A stretch of 64,000 bases of DNA, taken from contig JAFLBH010000001.1 of the NCBI GenBank assembly GCA_017303905.1, positions 783,809 through 847,808 of the forward strand, in the 5' to 3' direction. Both the position numbers and the translations under genes were made by a program. The notes under the pieces are model-generated. The model worked only from the letters and a program-made list of their open reading frames with translations. It did not search any database and was not told the DNA's origin. This document shows positions 1-9,577 of this stretch, one piece after another (position 1 is the first letter of the stretch; each line of letters starts with the position of its first letter). This stretch comes from Bacteroidota bacterium. Lineage in GTDB: Bacteria; Bacteroidota; Bacteroidia; B-17B0; Aurantibacillaceae.

Positions 1-3000
1 CAGCGGTTACTATTTGCGTTAATAACGCGGCCACATTAAATGCAAGTACAAATGCGGCACCTGCTACTATTTTATGGTACCCAACTATTGCGGGCGGCAG
101 CCCTATTGGTACGGGAAGTCCGTTTACAACTTCCGTAATAACAACTCCAGGTACTTATACAGTTTACGCAGGATATTGTCAGGGCGGAACCTATCGCGTG
201 CCTTCTGTGATAACTGTCATAACAGGACCTACACTAACGGTCAACAGCCCTTCTATTTGTGCTTCTCAGTCAGCTACCTTGACAGCTAATGGCGCAACCA
301 CTTATACATGGAGTACAGCTGCTGTTTCAAACTCCATAGTTGTTAATCCGGCGGCAACAACAGTTTATACGGTTACAGGAACTATTGCAAGTTGTACAGC
401 ATCCATAACTGCCACAGTATCCGTTTTACCTTCACCAACAATCACAGTTAATTCTTCTTCCATTTGTAGTGGAACAAACGCCACATTAACTGCGAATGGC
501 GTAACAAATTATACATGGAGCACAGGAGCGAATACATCATCGATCGTTGTAAATCCGGCATCAACTACCGTGTATACCATTACAGGAAACAACGGAGCTT
601 GTAATGCGAGTCAAACATCAACAGTAACAATTTCTCCTTCTCCTACAGTAACAGCAAATTCATCAACTGTTTGTACCGGCCAATCAGCGACCATTACTGC
701 AAACGGTGCTACAAGTTATACATGGAACACTGGACCAACTACTAACTCAATAGCAGTTTCTCCGGCAGCAACAACAATTTATACTGTAACAGGCAGTAAC
801 GGAAATTGTACTAACTCCACAACAGTGTCAGTGAATGTTGTACCAAGTTTAACTGTGAGTGCTACATCGGCTACTATTTGTAATGGAAGTACGGCAACCA
901 TTACAGCCAGTGGAGCTTCAACTTATACGTGGAGTACAGCTCAAGTATCCTCAAGCATTACACCTAATCCAACAACCACAACATCTTATACTGTTATTGG
1001 CGGAAGCGGTGCATGTACAGGATCGGCAGTTGCAACGGTTGTTGTTAATCCTCTTCCGGCTGTTACAGCCACAACTTCCAATGCAGTTATTTGTTCGGGG
1101 CAACAAGTTCAATTGAGTGCTGCAGGAGCAACGACCTATACATGGATGCCGGGCAGCTTAATCGGACAAACTGTTAACGTAAATCCTGCTGCCAGTCAGG
1201 ATTACACCGTAACCGGTTCCGATGCAAATGGTTGTTCTGCGATCGCAACAACAAGTATAACGGTCAACAACACTGCTACATTATCGGTTACCAATGCTAC
1301 GGTTTGTGCCGGACAAACAGCCACCTTAACAGCAAATGGCGCTGCAACTTACACATGGTTACCTTCCGGAACAACGGGAAGTTCTTTTACAGATAATCCT
1401 GCAGCTACTACAGTCTATACAGTAATTGGTGCCAATGGTTCATGTACAGCCATTGCAACGGCAACGATTGATGTGGGTTCCTCAGTATCTATCAGCATTA
1501 ATCAGCCAACCATTTGTTCGGGCGGAAGCGCTACGTTAACTGCTACAAGTCCGGCTACAACATACACTTGGAGTACAGGTGCTACAACCTCAAGTATAAT
1601 TGTTAATCCTGCAACAACTACAACATATTCTGTAGCAGGAAATGCAGGAAGTTGCAGCGCTTCAGGTTTTGCAACTGTAACGGTTAACAGCCCTCCTACA
1701 TTAACGGTTAGTGGTGTTACATCTATTTGTGCGGGACAAACAACCACGCTTACAGCCGGTGGAGCAAATACCTACACCTGGTTACCGGGTTCTATTTCTG
1801 CTTCGTCGTTAGTTGTTAGTCCGGTTGCTAATACCGATTATACTTTAACCGGCACCGACGCTTTTGGATGCACTGCTATCACTACCGTTTCAATTACTGT
1901 TTCTGCAACAGGAACAATTAATATCACCGCTTCATCCGCTTCTGTTTGTCCGGGTGAAACAACAATATTAACGGCTAATGGTATTGCCCTAACATACACT
2001 TGGCTTCCTATGAATGTAAATTCAACAACAGTAGCAGTTACGCCATTAACCAACACAGATTATACTGTTGTATCTAACACAGGTGGGTGTTTTTCAAGTG
2101 GAGTGATTACAATTTACACCATTACAGCACCGGCCATTAATATTACAACTTCCGGAATTCCATTAGTGTGTAGCGGATCTTCAGTTTCTTTAACAGGAAA
2201 TGGTTCTACATCTTATACATGGATGCCTGGTAACATTAATGCCAATTCAATTTTAGTATCTCCTAATGTAACGACAACTTATACCTTATTGGCCGGTAGT
2301 GGTTCATGTACATCAACCGCAGTTCAACAAGTAAGTGTAACAAGTGCTTTAAATATTACAGTTTTACCGGGTGGGGTTATCACCGTTTGCGCAGGACAAT
2401 CAGCTACGTTAAGCGCTATTGGAGCAACGGATTATGTTTGGTTACCGGGTGGAACAACAGGAAATACTGTGACTGTTAAACCAAGTTCAAACACAACGTA
2501 TACAGTTGTGGGCGCAACAGGCTCTTGTGTGAACACAAAAACATTTGCGGTTAATGTATCGAAAGTAAACGCGGATTTTGCGATTATGGATAACCAAAAT
2601 GATAATTTCAATGCTATTCAGTTTCAGAATTTATCTTCAGGATTTACATATCACCAATGGTATTTTAATAATGGAACAAATACAGGTGCTTATGAGCCTA
2701 GTGTTTACTTTGGAGAACCAGGAACATACGTAGCTTGTTTGTACGTAAGAAATAATTTAGGATGTTCTGATACCTTATGCAAGCCCGTAACTGTTGGTTG
2801 TGCGGAGGGTGTTGTGTTTATTCCGAATACATTCACGCCAAATGCCGATGGATTAAATGACGTTTTCAAAATAGTAACTTTACCTCAGTGTATTAAGAAA
2901 TATAGCATTAGTATCTACAATAGTTGGGGGCAGAAAATTTATACATCCGATAAGTTTGAGGAAGGATGGGATGGCACCTTCAATGGTAAATTGGTAGATG

Positions 3001-3086
3001 ATAATGTGTATGCGTACATTCTTGAGTACACCATGGACTCGGGGAAAGCCTATCGTAAAACCGGTCATGTTACCGTGTATAAATAA
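1..3086 (+). CDS. Giant Ig-like repeat protein with type B T9SS sorting domain (5' partial)
   Basis: The reading frame is open from base 3, so the start lies before the window and any start near 198 would be internal. About eleven complete repeats of roughly 75-85 residues plus one partial copy follow each other. Each has an IC-x-G-Q-x-ATLTA opening, a TYTW core, a TTxYTVTG segment and a second Cys near G-x-C, so each could form one disulfide. A PKD-like domain follows at about 2570-2790. The end is a gliding-motility-associated (type B) sorting domain containing NTFTPNADGLNDVF and W-DGTFNGK. This family is exported by T9SS and used as surface adhesins or matrix proteins; the ligand is unknown. 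The role is inferred from architecture only. High Thr/Ser/Ala content and repetitive DNA are evident. Confidence 0.9.
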   Translation, partial: AVTICVNNAATLNASTNAAPATILWYPTIAGGSPIGTGSPFTTSVITTPGTYTVYAGYCQGGTYRVPSVITVITGPTLTVNSPSICASQSATLTANGATTYTWSTAAVSNSIVVNPAATTVYTVTGTIASCTASITATVSVLPSPTITVNSSSICSGTNATLTANGVTNYTWSTGANTSSIVVNPASTTVYTITGNNGACNASQTSTVTISPSPTVTANSSTVCTGQSATITANGATSYTWNTGPTTNSIAVSPAATTIYTVTGSNGNCTNSTTVSVNVVPSLTVSATSATICNGSTATITASGASTYTWSTAQVSSSITPNPTTTTSYTVIGGSGACTGSAVATVVVNPLPAVTATTSNAVICSGQQVQLSAAGATTYTWMPGSLIGQTVNVNPAASQDYTVTGSDANGCSAIATTSITVNNTATLSVTNATVCAGQTATLTANGAATYTWLPSGTTGSSFTDNPAATTVYTVIGANGSCTAIATATIDVGSSVSISINQPTICSGGSATLTATSPATTYTWSTGATTSSIIVNPATTTTYSVAGNAGSCSASGFATVTVNSPPTLTVSGVTSICAGQTTTLTAGGANTYTWLPGSISASSLVVSPVANTDYTLTGTDAFGCTAITTVSITVSATGTINITASSASVCPGETTILTANGIALTYTWLPMNVNSTTVAVTPLTNTDYTVVSNTGGCFSSGVITIYTITAPAINITTSGIPLVCSGSSVSLTGNGSTSYTWMPGNINANSILVSPNVTTTYTLLAGSGSCTSTAVQQVSVTSALNITVLPGGVITVCAGQSATLSAIGATDYVWLPGGTTGNTVTVKPSSNTTYTVVGATGSCVNTKTFAVNVSKVNADFAIMDNQNDNFNAIQFQNLSSGFTYHQWYFNNGTNTGAYEPSVYFGEPGTYVACLYVRNNLGCSDTLCKPVTVGCAEGVVFIPNTFTPNADGLNDVFKIVTLPQCIKKYSISIYNSWGQKIYTSDKFEEGWDGTFNGKLVDDNVYAYILEYTMDSGKAYRKTGHVTVYK

Positions 3087-3133
3087 TGACTTTTATTAGT
3101 AGGTCACGTTATTCTTACAAGCACATAAATGAT

Positions 3134-3141
3134 TAATTTTG
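3134..3141 (+). promoter_or_regulatory. Bacteroidota -7 element (TAATTTTG) for the hydroxylase gene
   Basis: TAATTTTG matches the Bacteroidota sigma factor -7 consensus TAnnTTTG. It lies 7 bases before the ATG at 3149, implying a nearly leaderless transcript. No clear TTG -33 element stands at the usual distance, so the call rests on the -7 match and its position. Confidence 0.45.
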
Positions 3142-3148
3142 TGCCAGT

Positions 3149-4033
3149 ATGCAAGAGTTCAGGGAAAGCCTTTTAATTTTAATTACCACACCGATATACA
3201 TCATTGTTATCGGTGGTGAAATTCTTTACAGCTATTTTAAGCAAAGACATTTATATAGCACCAAAGGTGTTTTGGCGAATATTTATCTTTCAGCTCTCAA
3301 CTTTACGTTAGACATTGTATTGCGAGGGGTTTGCTTATGGGTACTCAATTATTTTTTTCAATTTAAGTTTTTTGAAATTCAAAATGTGATTGCGTATTGG
3401 GCTGTGTTGTTGTTAGCCGAAGATTTCATGTATTACTGGTTGCACCGAATTGATCATTACTGTCGATTTTTTTGGGCGGTGCATGTTACGCATCACAGCA
3501 GTGAAGAATTTAATTTAACCGTAGGATTTCGTTCTTCCGTTTTTCAACCTCTCTATCGATTCATTTATTTTATTCCCTTAGCCTTAATGGGCTTTAAAGG
3601 AATTGATATTATGTTCATGTATGCTGCTACGCAGATTTTCGGAATTTTGGTTCATACGCAAACAATAAAGAAGTTAGGATTTCTGGAGTACATCATTGTA
3701 ACGCCTTCTCACCACCGTGTTCATCACGGAAGTAATATTCAGTATTTAGATAAGAATATGGGAATGCTTTTAATTATATGGGATAAATTATTTGGCACAT
3801 TTCAGGCGGAAGATGATAAGGATCCCGTGAAATACGGACTCACTAAAAACATTGGGACCTATAATCCGTTAACTATGGTGTTTCATGAATGGAAAGCGAT
3901 TTACAACGATCTCAAAAAGCAAACTTCATTCAAAAACAAATTAATGTATGTGTTCGGTCCTCCCGGATGGAGTCATGACGGTAGCACAAAAACATCTACG
4001 CAATTAAGACAAGAACTTCACCAAAACAAATAG
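3149..4033 (+). CDS. Sterol desaturase / fatty acid hydroxylase family membrane protein
   Basis: This is an integral membrane di-iron oxygenase of the fatty acid hydroxylase superfamily. Its histidine clusters are visible: H99-RID-H103, H112-VT-HH116 and HHRVHH at 188-193, with another His at 169. Hydrophobic segments lie near residues 10-30, 45-70, 78-97 and 135-150. The length of 294 residues is normal for bacterial members. Family members hydroxylate or desaturate lipids or carotenoids; the substrate here cannot be read from sequence. The next gene begins one base after the stop codon, so the two are probably one transcript. The ATG is preceded by a TAnnTTTG promoter element. Confidence 0.85.
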   Translation: MQEFRESLLILITTPIYIIVIGGEILYSYFKQRHLYSTKGVLANIYLSALNFTLDIVLRGVCLWVLNYFFQFKFFEIQNVIAYWAVLLLAEDFMYYWLHRIDHYCRFFWAVHVTHHSSEEFNLTVGFRSSVFQPLYRFIYFIPLALMGFKGIDIMFMYAATQIFGILVHTQTIKKLGFLEYIIVTPSHHRVHHGSNIQYLDKNMGMLLIIWDKLFGTFQAEDDKDPVKYGLTKNIGTYNPLTMVFHEWKAIYNDLKKQTSFKNKLMYVFGPPGWSHDGSTKTSTQLRQELHQNK

Positions 4034-4034
4034 C

Positions 4035-5243
4035 ATGAAGCGTTTATTATTTATCGGCTTAATTTTTATTTCCTGTCATTCATTCTCGCAACTGTTGTGG
4101 CAAATTAATGCGGATACCGTTATCCAATATTATTACACTGACGGGGATGAATTTTCGGAATCGGAAATCAATCTCGATAAATGGAGTCATTGGTATGGTT
4201 GGGCGCGTAGTATCGCTTCCAATAAGGAACAACAATATTATACCGATTTCATGCAGAATCACGAATTAAAAAACGGCTGCCTATATCTTAACGTGAATAA
4301 AGAAAGCGTGAATGCAAAATTGGTAGACTGGATGAATGATAATGATACCATAAAGAGCGGCAAGAAATTTAACGGGTTAAATAAACGCGATTATAAGTAT
4401 ACAGCCGGAATGATTCAATCCAAGCGACAATTTAACAAGGGCTATTTCGAGATTAAATTTAAAGCACCTTCCGATAAAGGTTTGTGGCCGGCATTTTGGT
4501 TATATGGCGGAACTCCCAATGAAGAAATTGATATTATGGAGTTAAAAGGAGAAAGAGAAAATCAAACACACGTTGAAACACATTGCCAGGGTTGTGATAT
4601 GGTGAGAAATCCTATCGGACAAAAAAGAAGTTTTGGCGGGTGGATTAAATTGGATGGAGATTTGGATAAGGAATTTAATATTGTTTCGGGTTTGTGGGAG
4701 AATGATGAAGTACGTTATTATATGAACGGAAGATGTATTGCTGTTTCTAAAGTGAAATTTGACAAACCAAAAAATTTGGTAGCGAATGTAGCAGTGGCGG
4801 ATGATAACGGTCCGTTTCATCCGGGCCCGGAAAAGGAGGATACAAGTTTCGAACCAATGGTAATTGATTACATCAGAGTTTGGACAAAGGATGATGGGCA
4901 GGAAACACATTTAGTTGTAAACGCCAATGATAAGAATGCGCCTCCTGCTAATACCGACGCGAAGAGCAAACCTAAAATGCTCTATGGAAAAAAGAAGGAT
5001 CATGAAAAGGATGGTATTTTTGTTTCTTTGGTTTACTCTGATCAAAATACCTTTAAACTTTATTGCAATGGTTTAGCCAAAAAAGAAACCTATACAGTGA
5101 AGTTTTTATTGGGAACAGAAGTGATTTTTGAAAAAACAGGTTCTGATAGAGAGCTTGATATTCCTTATGGTATTAAGCCAGGATTAAAAATTGAAGTGGA
5201 GTACAAGGGGAAGAAAGCCGAGAAGGTGTATTTAACGCGCTAA
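4035..5243 (+). CDS. Glycoside hydrolase family 16 lipoprotein (beta-glucanase-like)
   Basis: The N-terminus has a signal peptide ending in a plausible lipobox (IFISC, Cys14). The GH16 catalytic signature ExDxxE is intact at E164, D166 and E169, within NEEIDIMEL. The catalytic jelly-roll spans about residues 40-290 and is followed by a roughly 100-residue beta-rich C-terminal domain that I do not recognise. GH16 enzymes cleave beta-1,3/1,4-glucans, agar or carrageenan; the polysaccharide is undetermined. No T9SS tail is present, so the protein is probably anchored as a lipoprotein. The gene starts one base after the hydroxylase stop codon. Its 3' end overlaps the convergent SGNH-like gene by 12 bases. 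Confidence 0.85.
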   Translation: MKRLLFIGLIFISCHSFSQLLWQINADTVIQYYYTDGDEFSESEINLDKWSHWYGWARSIASNKEQQYYTDFMQNHELKNGCLYLNVNKESVNAKLVDWMNDNDTIKSGKKFNGLNKRDYKYTAGMIQSKRQFNKGYFEIKFKAPSDKGLWPAFWLYGGTPNEEIDIMELKGERENQTHVETHCQGCDMVRNPIGQKRSFGGWIKLDGDLDKEFNIVSGLWENDEVRYYMNGRCIAVSKVKFDKPKNLVANVAVADDNGPFHPGPEKEDTSFEPMVIDYIRVWTKDDGQETHLVVNANDKNAPPANTDAKSKPKMLYGKKKDHEKDGIFVSLVYSDQNTFKLYCNGLAKKETYTVKFLLGTEVIFEKTGSDRELDIPYGIKPGLKIEVEYKGKKAEKVYLTR

Positions 5244-6167
5244 TTCTTTAGCTAAAAAATTGGAGAAAGCAGTTGCGCCCGCTGTGTTAAAATGAGCCAC
5301 GTCTTTCCAATAAGATTTGTTATTGAAAATAGAGTCGGGACCAACAATTACTTTACCCCATTGCTCGTACTCTTCTTTAAATGCCGGCAACTTGGTAGTG
5401 TTACCAAAGCTTGGCATAAAAATGAAATTAAGCTCGATGTTTTTCTTATCACATAATTTTTTTATTCGGCTAAGATAAAAACGGCTATAGCGGTATTCTA
5501 AAGCGTCTTTATCAATCGTTTTGTTTTTATTTAATTCTTCCTTGTAAAACTCTTCGAGTAATTCTTTTTCCATGACACGGTCAATATTGTTATAGCCGTG
5601 TAATTCGAGCTTGTATTTGTTTTTTTCTTTTTTCTCCAGGTTTAATTCACAACGGAGGTAATTTAAATTCATGAGTGAATGATTGTAAATTTCAGAAGTT
5701 ATTTTTCCGTTTAAAGCAGGAATACCTTGTAAAATTTCGTGGCTGTTCGCTAAAAATGCAAACATAGGATGCGAAGTAGTTGATTCATCAGCGCGCACTT
5801 CTACAAATATCTTTTTTAAATTATTGTTTTTAGAAAACTCTTTACACAATAAAAAATCCAGATTGCGCCCGAACCGACAATACCCCGCGTTGTATAATTT
5901 CAATTTGTTCTTGCTATACTTATTTAGAGAATCTTCAATGAGTCCGTCGTTGATGCCATTCATGGTTTTAGAAGAGCCCACAAATAAATAATCCACTCCG
6001 ACTGATTTAGTTTCTATACGCTTATAAAACAATTTACCCCTTGTGTCGCAATCGCCCTTAATGTAATTGTAACAAAATTCACGATCGGTATTTGTAAAGA
6101 AAATGATAGTCAGGCCGACGATAATCGGCAAGCTAAACAAAAGTATTTTCTTTATAAACCGCTTCAT
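5232..6167 (-). CDS. SGNH-hydrolase-like partner of MBOAT acyltransferase
   Basis: The protein has one N-terminal membrane anchor (about residues 7-25) and an extracytoplasmic domain. An early Gly-Ser-Ser (S65/S66, in LFVGSSKTMN) and a late D289-x-x-H292 (KDVAHFN) match the block I Ser and block V Asp-His of SGNH/GDSL enzymes such as AlgJ, AlgX and DltD. These proteins transfer acyl groups delivered across the membrane by an MBOAT protein. The gene follows the MBOAT gene with a TAATG stop-start overlap, which strongly supports a paired function. The acceptor polymer is unknown. Overall similarity to named families is low, so the assignment is by motif and context. Confidence 0.65.
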   Translation of the reverse strand: MKRFIKKILLFSLPIIVGLTIIFFTNTDREFCYNYIKGDCDTRGKLFYKRIETKSVGVDYLFVGSSKTMNGINDGLIEDSLNKYSKNKLKLYNAGYCRFGRNLDFLLCKEFSKNNNLKKIFVEVRADESTTSHPMFAFLANSHEILQGIPALNGKITSEIYNHSLMNLNYLRCELNLEKKEKNKYKLELHGYNNIDRVMEKELLEEFYKEELNKNKTIDKDALEYRYSRFYLSRIKKLCDKKNIELNFIFMPSFGNTTKLPAFKEEYEQWGKVIVGPDSIFNNKSYWKDVAHFNTAGATAFSNFLAKELAR

Positions 6168-7573
6168 TAAAACTGAAAATAAATAAAATTAGGTGTGTTG
6201 TCGTAAACGCCTAGTAGCAGAATTAAAATTACAGCGTAATAGTAAGCGGAATATTTAATTAATTTTTTCGCAAAGAGGTTTTGAAAATAGCCTGGATTGA
6301 TTTCGTTTAGGCGTTCCAATATAAATACAACGGCTAAGGCGGTGAACAACAAAAATAATTTCAACCGACTGATACCAAGAAATATTTTCAGCAAGGAAAA
6401 TTCACTGTGGAATATTTTGCCCATCACTTCATAGGCGTTTTCCATATTAACAGCTCGGAAAAATATTAATCCAAACGCAACAATCAGAAAAGTAAAAATA
6501 ATTTTAAAAGACTTGGGCAAATCAAATTTAAAACTGAACAATCGATTTAAGGCAGAGAGTATTCCATGATACAATCCCCAGGCTAAAAAAGTTCTTGAAG
6601 CACCATGCCATAGACCTGAAATTGCAAATACAAAAATGATATTGATGGAAGTTCTTAATTTACTTTTCTTATTTCCTCCTAATGGAATGTATAGGTAATC
6701 TCTGAACCAGGTACTGAGTGAAATGTGTCTTCTTCTCCAAAACTCATTGATGTTTTGTGCGAAGTAAGGGTTGTTGAAGTTTTTAATTAGTTCAAACCCG
6801 AATAAGCGAGCTACACCTCTGGCGATATCGGTATAGCCGCTGAAGTCGCAATAAATCTGAAAAGTGAAACATAAAGTCGCGATAATTAAATCACCGCTGC
6901 CATAATTTTCAGGAGAAGCAAAACCTCTGTCGGCAATTACCGCCAGATTATCGGCCAACACCACTTTTTTAAAAAACCCGAAGAGCATTAATTCTAATCC
7001 TTTTGCTGCCTGCGTGTAATTAAATTCTCTTCGGCGGTTAAACTGCGGCATCAGGTGATTCGCTCTCTCAATAGGACCGGATAACATTTGGGGGAAGAAG
7101 CTACTGTAACATAAATAAGTTAGTAGATTTTTCTCTGCAGGTGTGGTTCTACGGTACACGTCGATAGTGTATGCCATCGCTTGAAACGTATAGAAGCTGA
7201 TGCCAAGCGGTAAAATAATCTGAAGAGTTAAATTGTCCGGATTACTCCCGATAAGATTGGCGAATTCGGTTACAAAAAAATTATAGTACTTAAAGAATAA
7301 TAAAACGCTCAGATTTCCGGTGATGGAAAGAATGAGAAAAAATTTTCTTTTGCCGGGTTCTTGATGTTTTTCAATTTTTTGTGCAGCGTAAAAATCAATT
7401 AAAGAAGTGCCAATGAACATAAACAGGAATTTCCAGCTCCACCAGGCGTAAAAAAAATAACCCGCAAAAAGTAGTAATATATTCTGACGAGTGTTACTTT
7501 TGTTAAAGAACGACCAATAGAGGGCAAAAACCACTAAAAGGAAAATAACAAACTCTATGGTGTTAAAAATCAT
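6167..7573 (-). CDS. MBOAT family O-acyltransferase (AlgI/DltB-like)
   Basis: This polytopic protein of 468 residues carries hallmark MBOAT features: an aromatic-rich FFYAWWSWKF near residue 42, FWRRRHISLSTWFRDYLYIP in the middle, and the catalytic His323 in SGLWHGAS. Family members move acyl groups from a cytoplasmic donor to an extracytoplasmic acceptor, as in alginate acetylation (AlgI) or D-alanylation (DltB). The downstream gene overlaps by one base (TAATG) and encodes the SGNH-like partner. The gene diverges from the helicase gene with only 21 bases between start codons, so the two promoters must overlap coding sequence or each other. I infer acetylation of an exported polysaccharide, without direct evidence for the substrate. 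Confidence 0.88.
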   Translation of the reverse strand: MIFNTIEFVIFLLVVFALYWSFFNKSNTRQNILLLFAGYFFYAWWSWKFLFMFIGTSLIDFYAAQKIEKHQEPGKRKFFLILSITGNLSVLLFFKYYNFFVTEFANLIGSNPDNLTLQIILPLGISFYTFQAMAYTIDVYRRTTPAEKNLLTYLCYSSFFPQMLSGPIERANHLMPQFNRRREFNYTQAAKGLELMLFGFFKKVVLADNLAVIADRGFASPENYGSGDLIIATLCFTFQIYCDFSGYTDIARGVARLFGFELIKNFNNPYFAQNINEFWRRRHISLSTWFRDYLYIPLGGNKKSKLRTSINIIFVFAISGLWHGASRTFLAWGLYHGILSALNRLFSFKFDLPKSFKIIFTFLIVAFGLIFFRAVNMENAYEVMGKIFHSEFSLLKIFLGISRLKLFLLFTALAVVFILERLNEINPGYFQNLFAKKLIKYSAYYYAVILILLLGVYDNTPNFIYFQF

Positions 7574-7594
7574 TTCTCGCTATTAAACAAATAT

Positions 7595-9544
7595 ATGGAT
7601 TCACCCTCAATTCGGCATTTAAAATTACTCAAGGAATTGCTTTTGATTGAACGTGAAGAGGATTTTTTTCAATATAAGGAGCAGTTTTTAAAGGCGAATG
7701 TTGAAACGCGCCGTAAGAATGGTGTCACCTGGTATCCCATTCAAATATTAAATCAGGAATTAGGTTATGGCGATTTGTTACAGATCGAAGTTGAGCGCAC
7801 CACGCATTTAGATGAAGCACATCAGTTCAGCACCGGTAAAAATGTAACTCTGTTTACCAATAAGGAAAAGGATGAAACCTATGAGATGACGGGTACGATC
7901 AAGCGTTCGGGAAAAAATAAAATGCTGATCATTTTGCATGGCGAGGAATTACCCGATTGGGCTTATGACGGTAAATTAGGCATCAATATTCAGTTTGACG
8001 ATAACAGCTATACTGAAATGCAAAAGGCATTGGATATTGTTATCAATGCCAAGATCCCGATAGCTATCGGGAGTAAATTGGCCGAGTTGCGCGAAATCAT
8101 GCAGGGTGAAATGAATCCTTCATTTGAAAAGCCGGATGAATCTATTCTCATTCCTAATTTAAATTTATCACAAAACCGCGCCATTCGCCATGCTTTATCG
8201 GCGCATGATGTGGCGGTGATACATGGTCCGCCCGGCACAGGAAAAACTACCACCTTAGTACAAGCTATTCGCCTGACATTACAAAATGAGAAACAGGTTT
8301 TAGTCTGCGCACCCACAAACACCGCTGTTGATTTGCTCACTGAAAAACTATTGGAGCAGGGGATAAGCGTTTTGCGTGTAGGACATCCCGCCAGGATATC
8401 AGAAGAATTAATAAGTTCCTCTGTTGACGGACAAGTTCAAAATCACCAATATTACAAAGACATAAAAAATTTGCGCAAGAATGCGGAAGAGTATTTCCGT
8501 ATGGCCGGAAAATATAAACGAGTGTTCGGAAAAGAAGATGCCGCGCAGCGTGCCGCTTTTTATGCAGAGGCGAAGAACTGCATTAAGGAAGCGCGTTTAT
8601 TGGAAGAACACGTAGTAAATTCTTTATTTGAAAGCGCGCAGGTGATATGTTGCACACCTGTTACTTCTACTAACAGAGGATTGCAAAAGAAAACATTTCA
8701 GACTTTATTTTTTGATGAAGCATCGCAGGCCTTGGAGCCAATGGTGTGGATTCCATTGATAAAATGCAACCGCGTTATTTTTAGCGGCGATCATTTTCAG
8801 TTGCCGCCTGTGGTAAAAAGCATTAAAGCAAAGAAAGAAGGATTGGACATTACGTTGTTGGACAGATGTATTAAGCTGGAGGGCGTATCCAGTTTGTTAA
8901 CGCGACAATACCGCATGCATAATGCCATTATGAGTTTCAGTAACGCTTATTTTTACAACAATGAATTAGAAGCTGATATTACGGTGAAGGAGGTTTTATT
9001 GGATGCCACATCAGAGTCGGATTTGTTGTCGTTGCCGGTAGAGTTGATTGATACGGCGGGATGCAGTTTTGATGAAGTGCAAAATCCGGAGACGCTCAGT
9101 TTGTTTAATACCGGCGAAGCGGATTTATTATACAAGCATTTAAATTTATTGTTAGAGCAATATGCTTATTCGTACCCTGCGCAAAAAATTTCGGTGGGAA
9201 TTATATCACCTTACAAAGAGCAGATTGAATTACTCAAAGAAAAACTGAGTGAGCAAAATATGGAAGGAAAACCAATCGACCATATTTCAGTTAAAACGAT
9301 TGATGGTTTTCAGGGAGAGGAGAGGGATGTGATTTATATTTCTCTGGTAAGAAGCAATACGGAATCTGAGATTGGTTTTTTGAGTGATATCCGAAGGATG
9401 AATGTAGCTTTAACCCGCGCCAGAAAAAAACTGGTGGTGATTATGGATACCGCCACCGTGGGCAATCACCCCTTCTATAAATCATTTATTGAGTATTGCG
9501 AGAAAAATAATTTTTACAAATCCGCCTGGGAGTTTTTGTATTGA
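7595..9544 (+). CDS. Superfamily 1 DNA/RNA helicase, IGHMBP2/Upf1-like
   Basis: This is a 649-residue SF1B helicase. Visible motifs are Walker A GPPGTGKTTT near residue 211, motif II FFDEASQALEP, motif III SGDHFQLPP, motif IV LTRQYRMH, motif V TIDGFQGEERDVIYIS and motif VI RRMNVALTRARKK. The N-terminal about 180 residues match the beta-barrel region typical of IGHMBP2-type proteins. Family members unwind DNA or RNA 5' to 3'; bacterial copies are poorly characterised and may act in nucleic acid repair or translation-linked quality control. The gene is monocistronic, divergent from the MBOAT gene. All helicase motifs look intact. Confidence 0.9.
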   Translation: MDSPSIRHLKLLKELLLIEREEDFFQYKEQFLKANVETRRKNGVTWYPIQILNQELGYGDLLQIEVERTTHLDEAHQFSTGKNVTLFTNKEKDETYEMTGTIKRSGKNKMLIILHGEELPDWAYDGKLGINIQFDDNSYTEMQKALDIVINAKIPIAIGSKLAELREIMQGEMNPSFEKPDESILIPNLNLSQNRAIRHALSAHDVAVIHGPPGTGKTTTLVQAIRLTLQNEKQVLVCAPTNTAVDLLTEKLLEQGISVLRVGHPARISEELISSSVDGQVQNHQYYKDIKNLRKNAEEYFRMAGKYKRVFGKEDAAQRAAFYAEAKNCIKEARLLEEHVVNSLFESAQVICCTPVTSTNRGLQKKTFQTLFFDEASQALEPMVWIPLIKCNRVIFSGDHFQLPPVVKSIKAKKEGLDITLLDRCIKLEGVSSLLTRQYRMHNAIMSFSNAYFYNNELEADITVKEVLLDATSESDLLSLPVELIDTAGCSFDEVQNPETLSLFNTGEADLLYKHLNLLLEQYAYSYPAQKISVGIISPYKEQIELLKEKLSEQNMEGKPIDHISVKTIDGFQGEERDVIYISLVRSNTESEIGFLSDIRRMNVALTRARKKLVVIMDTATVGNHPFYKSFIEYCEKNNFYKSAWEFLY

Positions 9545-9577
9545 TGCTCTTGGTAGTGTATTCTTCATTAAGAAGTA

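Noticed and set aside
1..2570. Possible tandem DNA satellite or phase-variation tract
   Set aside because: The periodicity comes from protein-domain repeats in an uninterrupted frame; the DNA copies are diverged and no short homopolymer or microsatellite tract is present.
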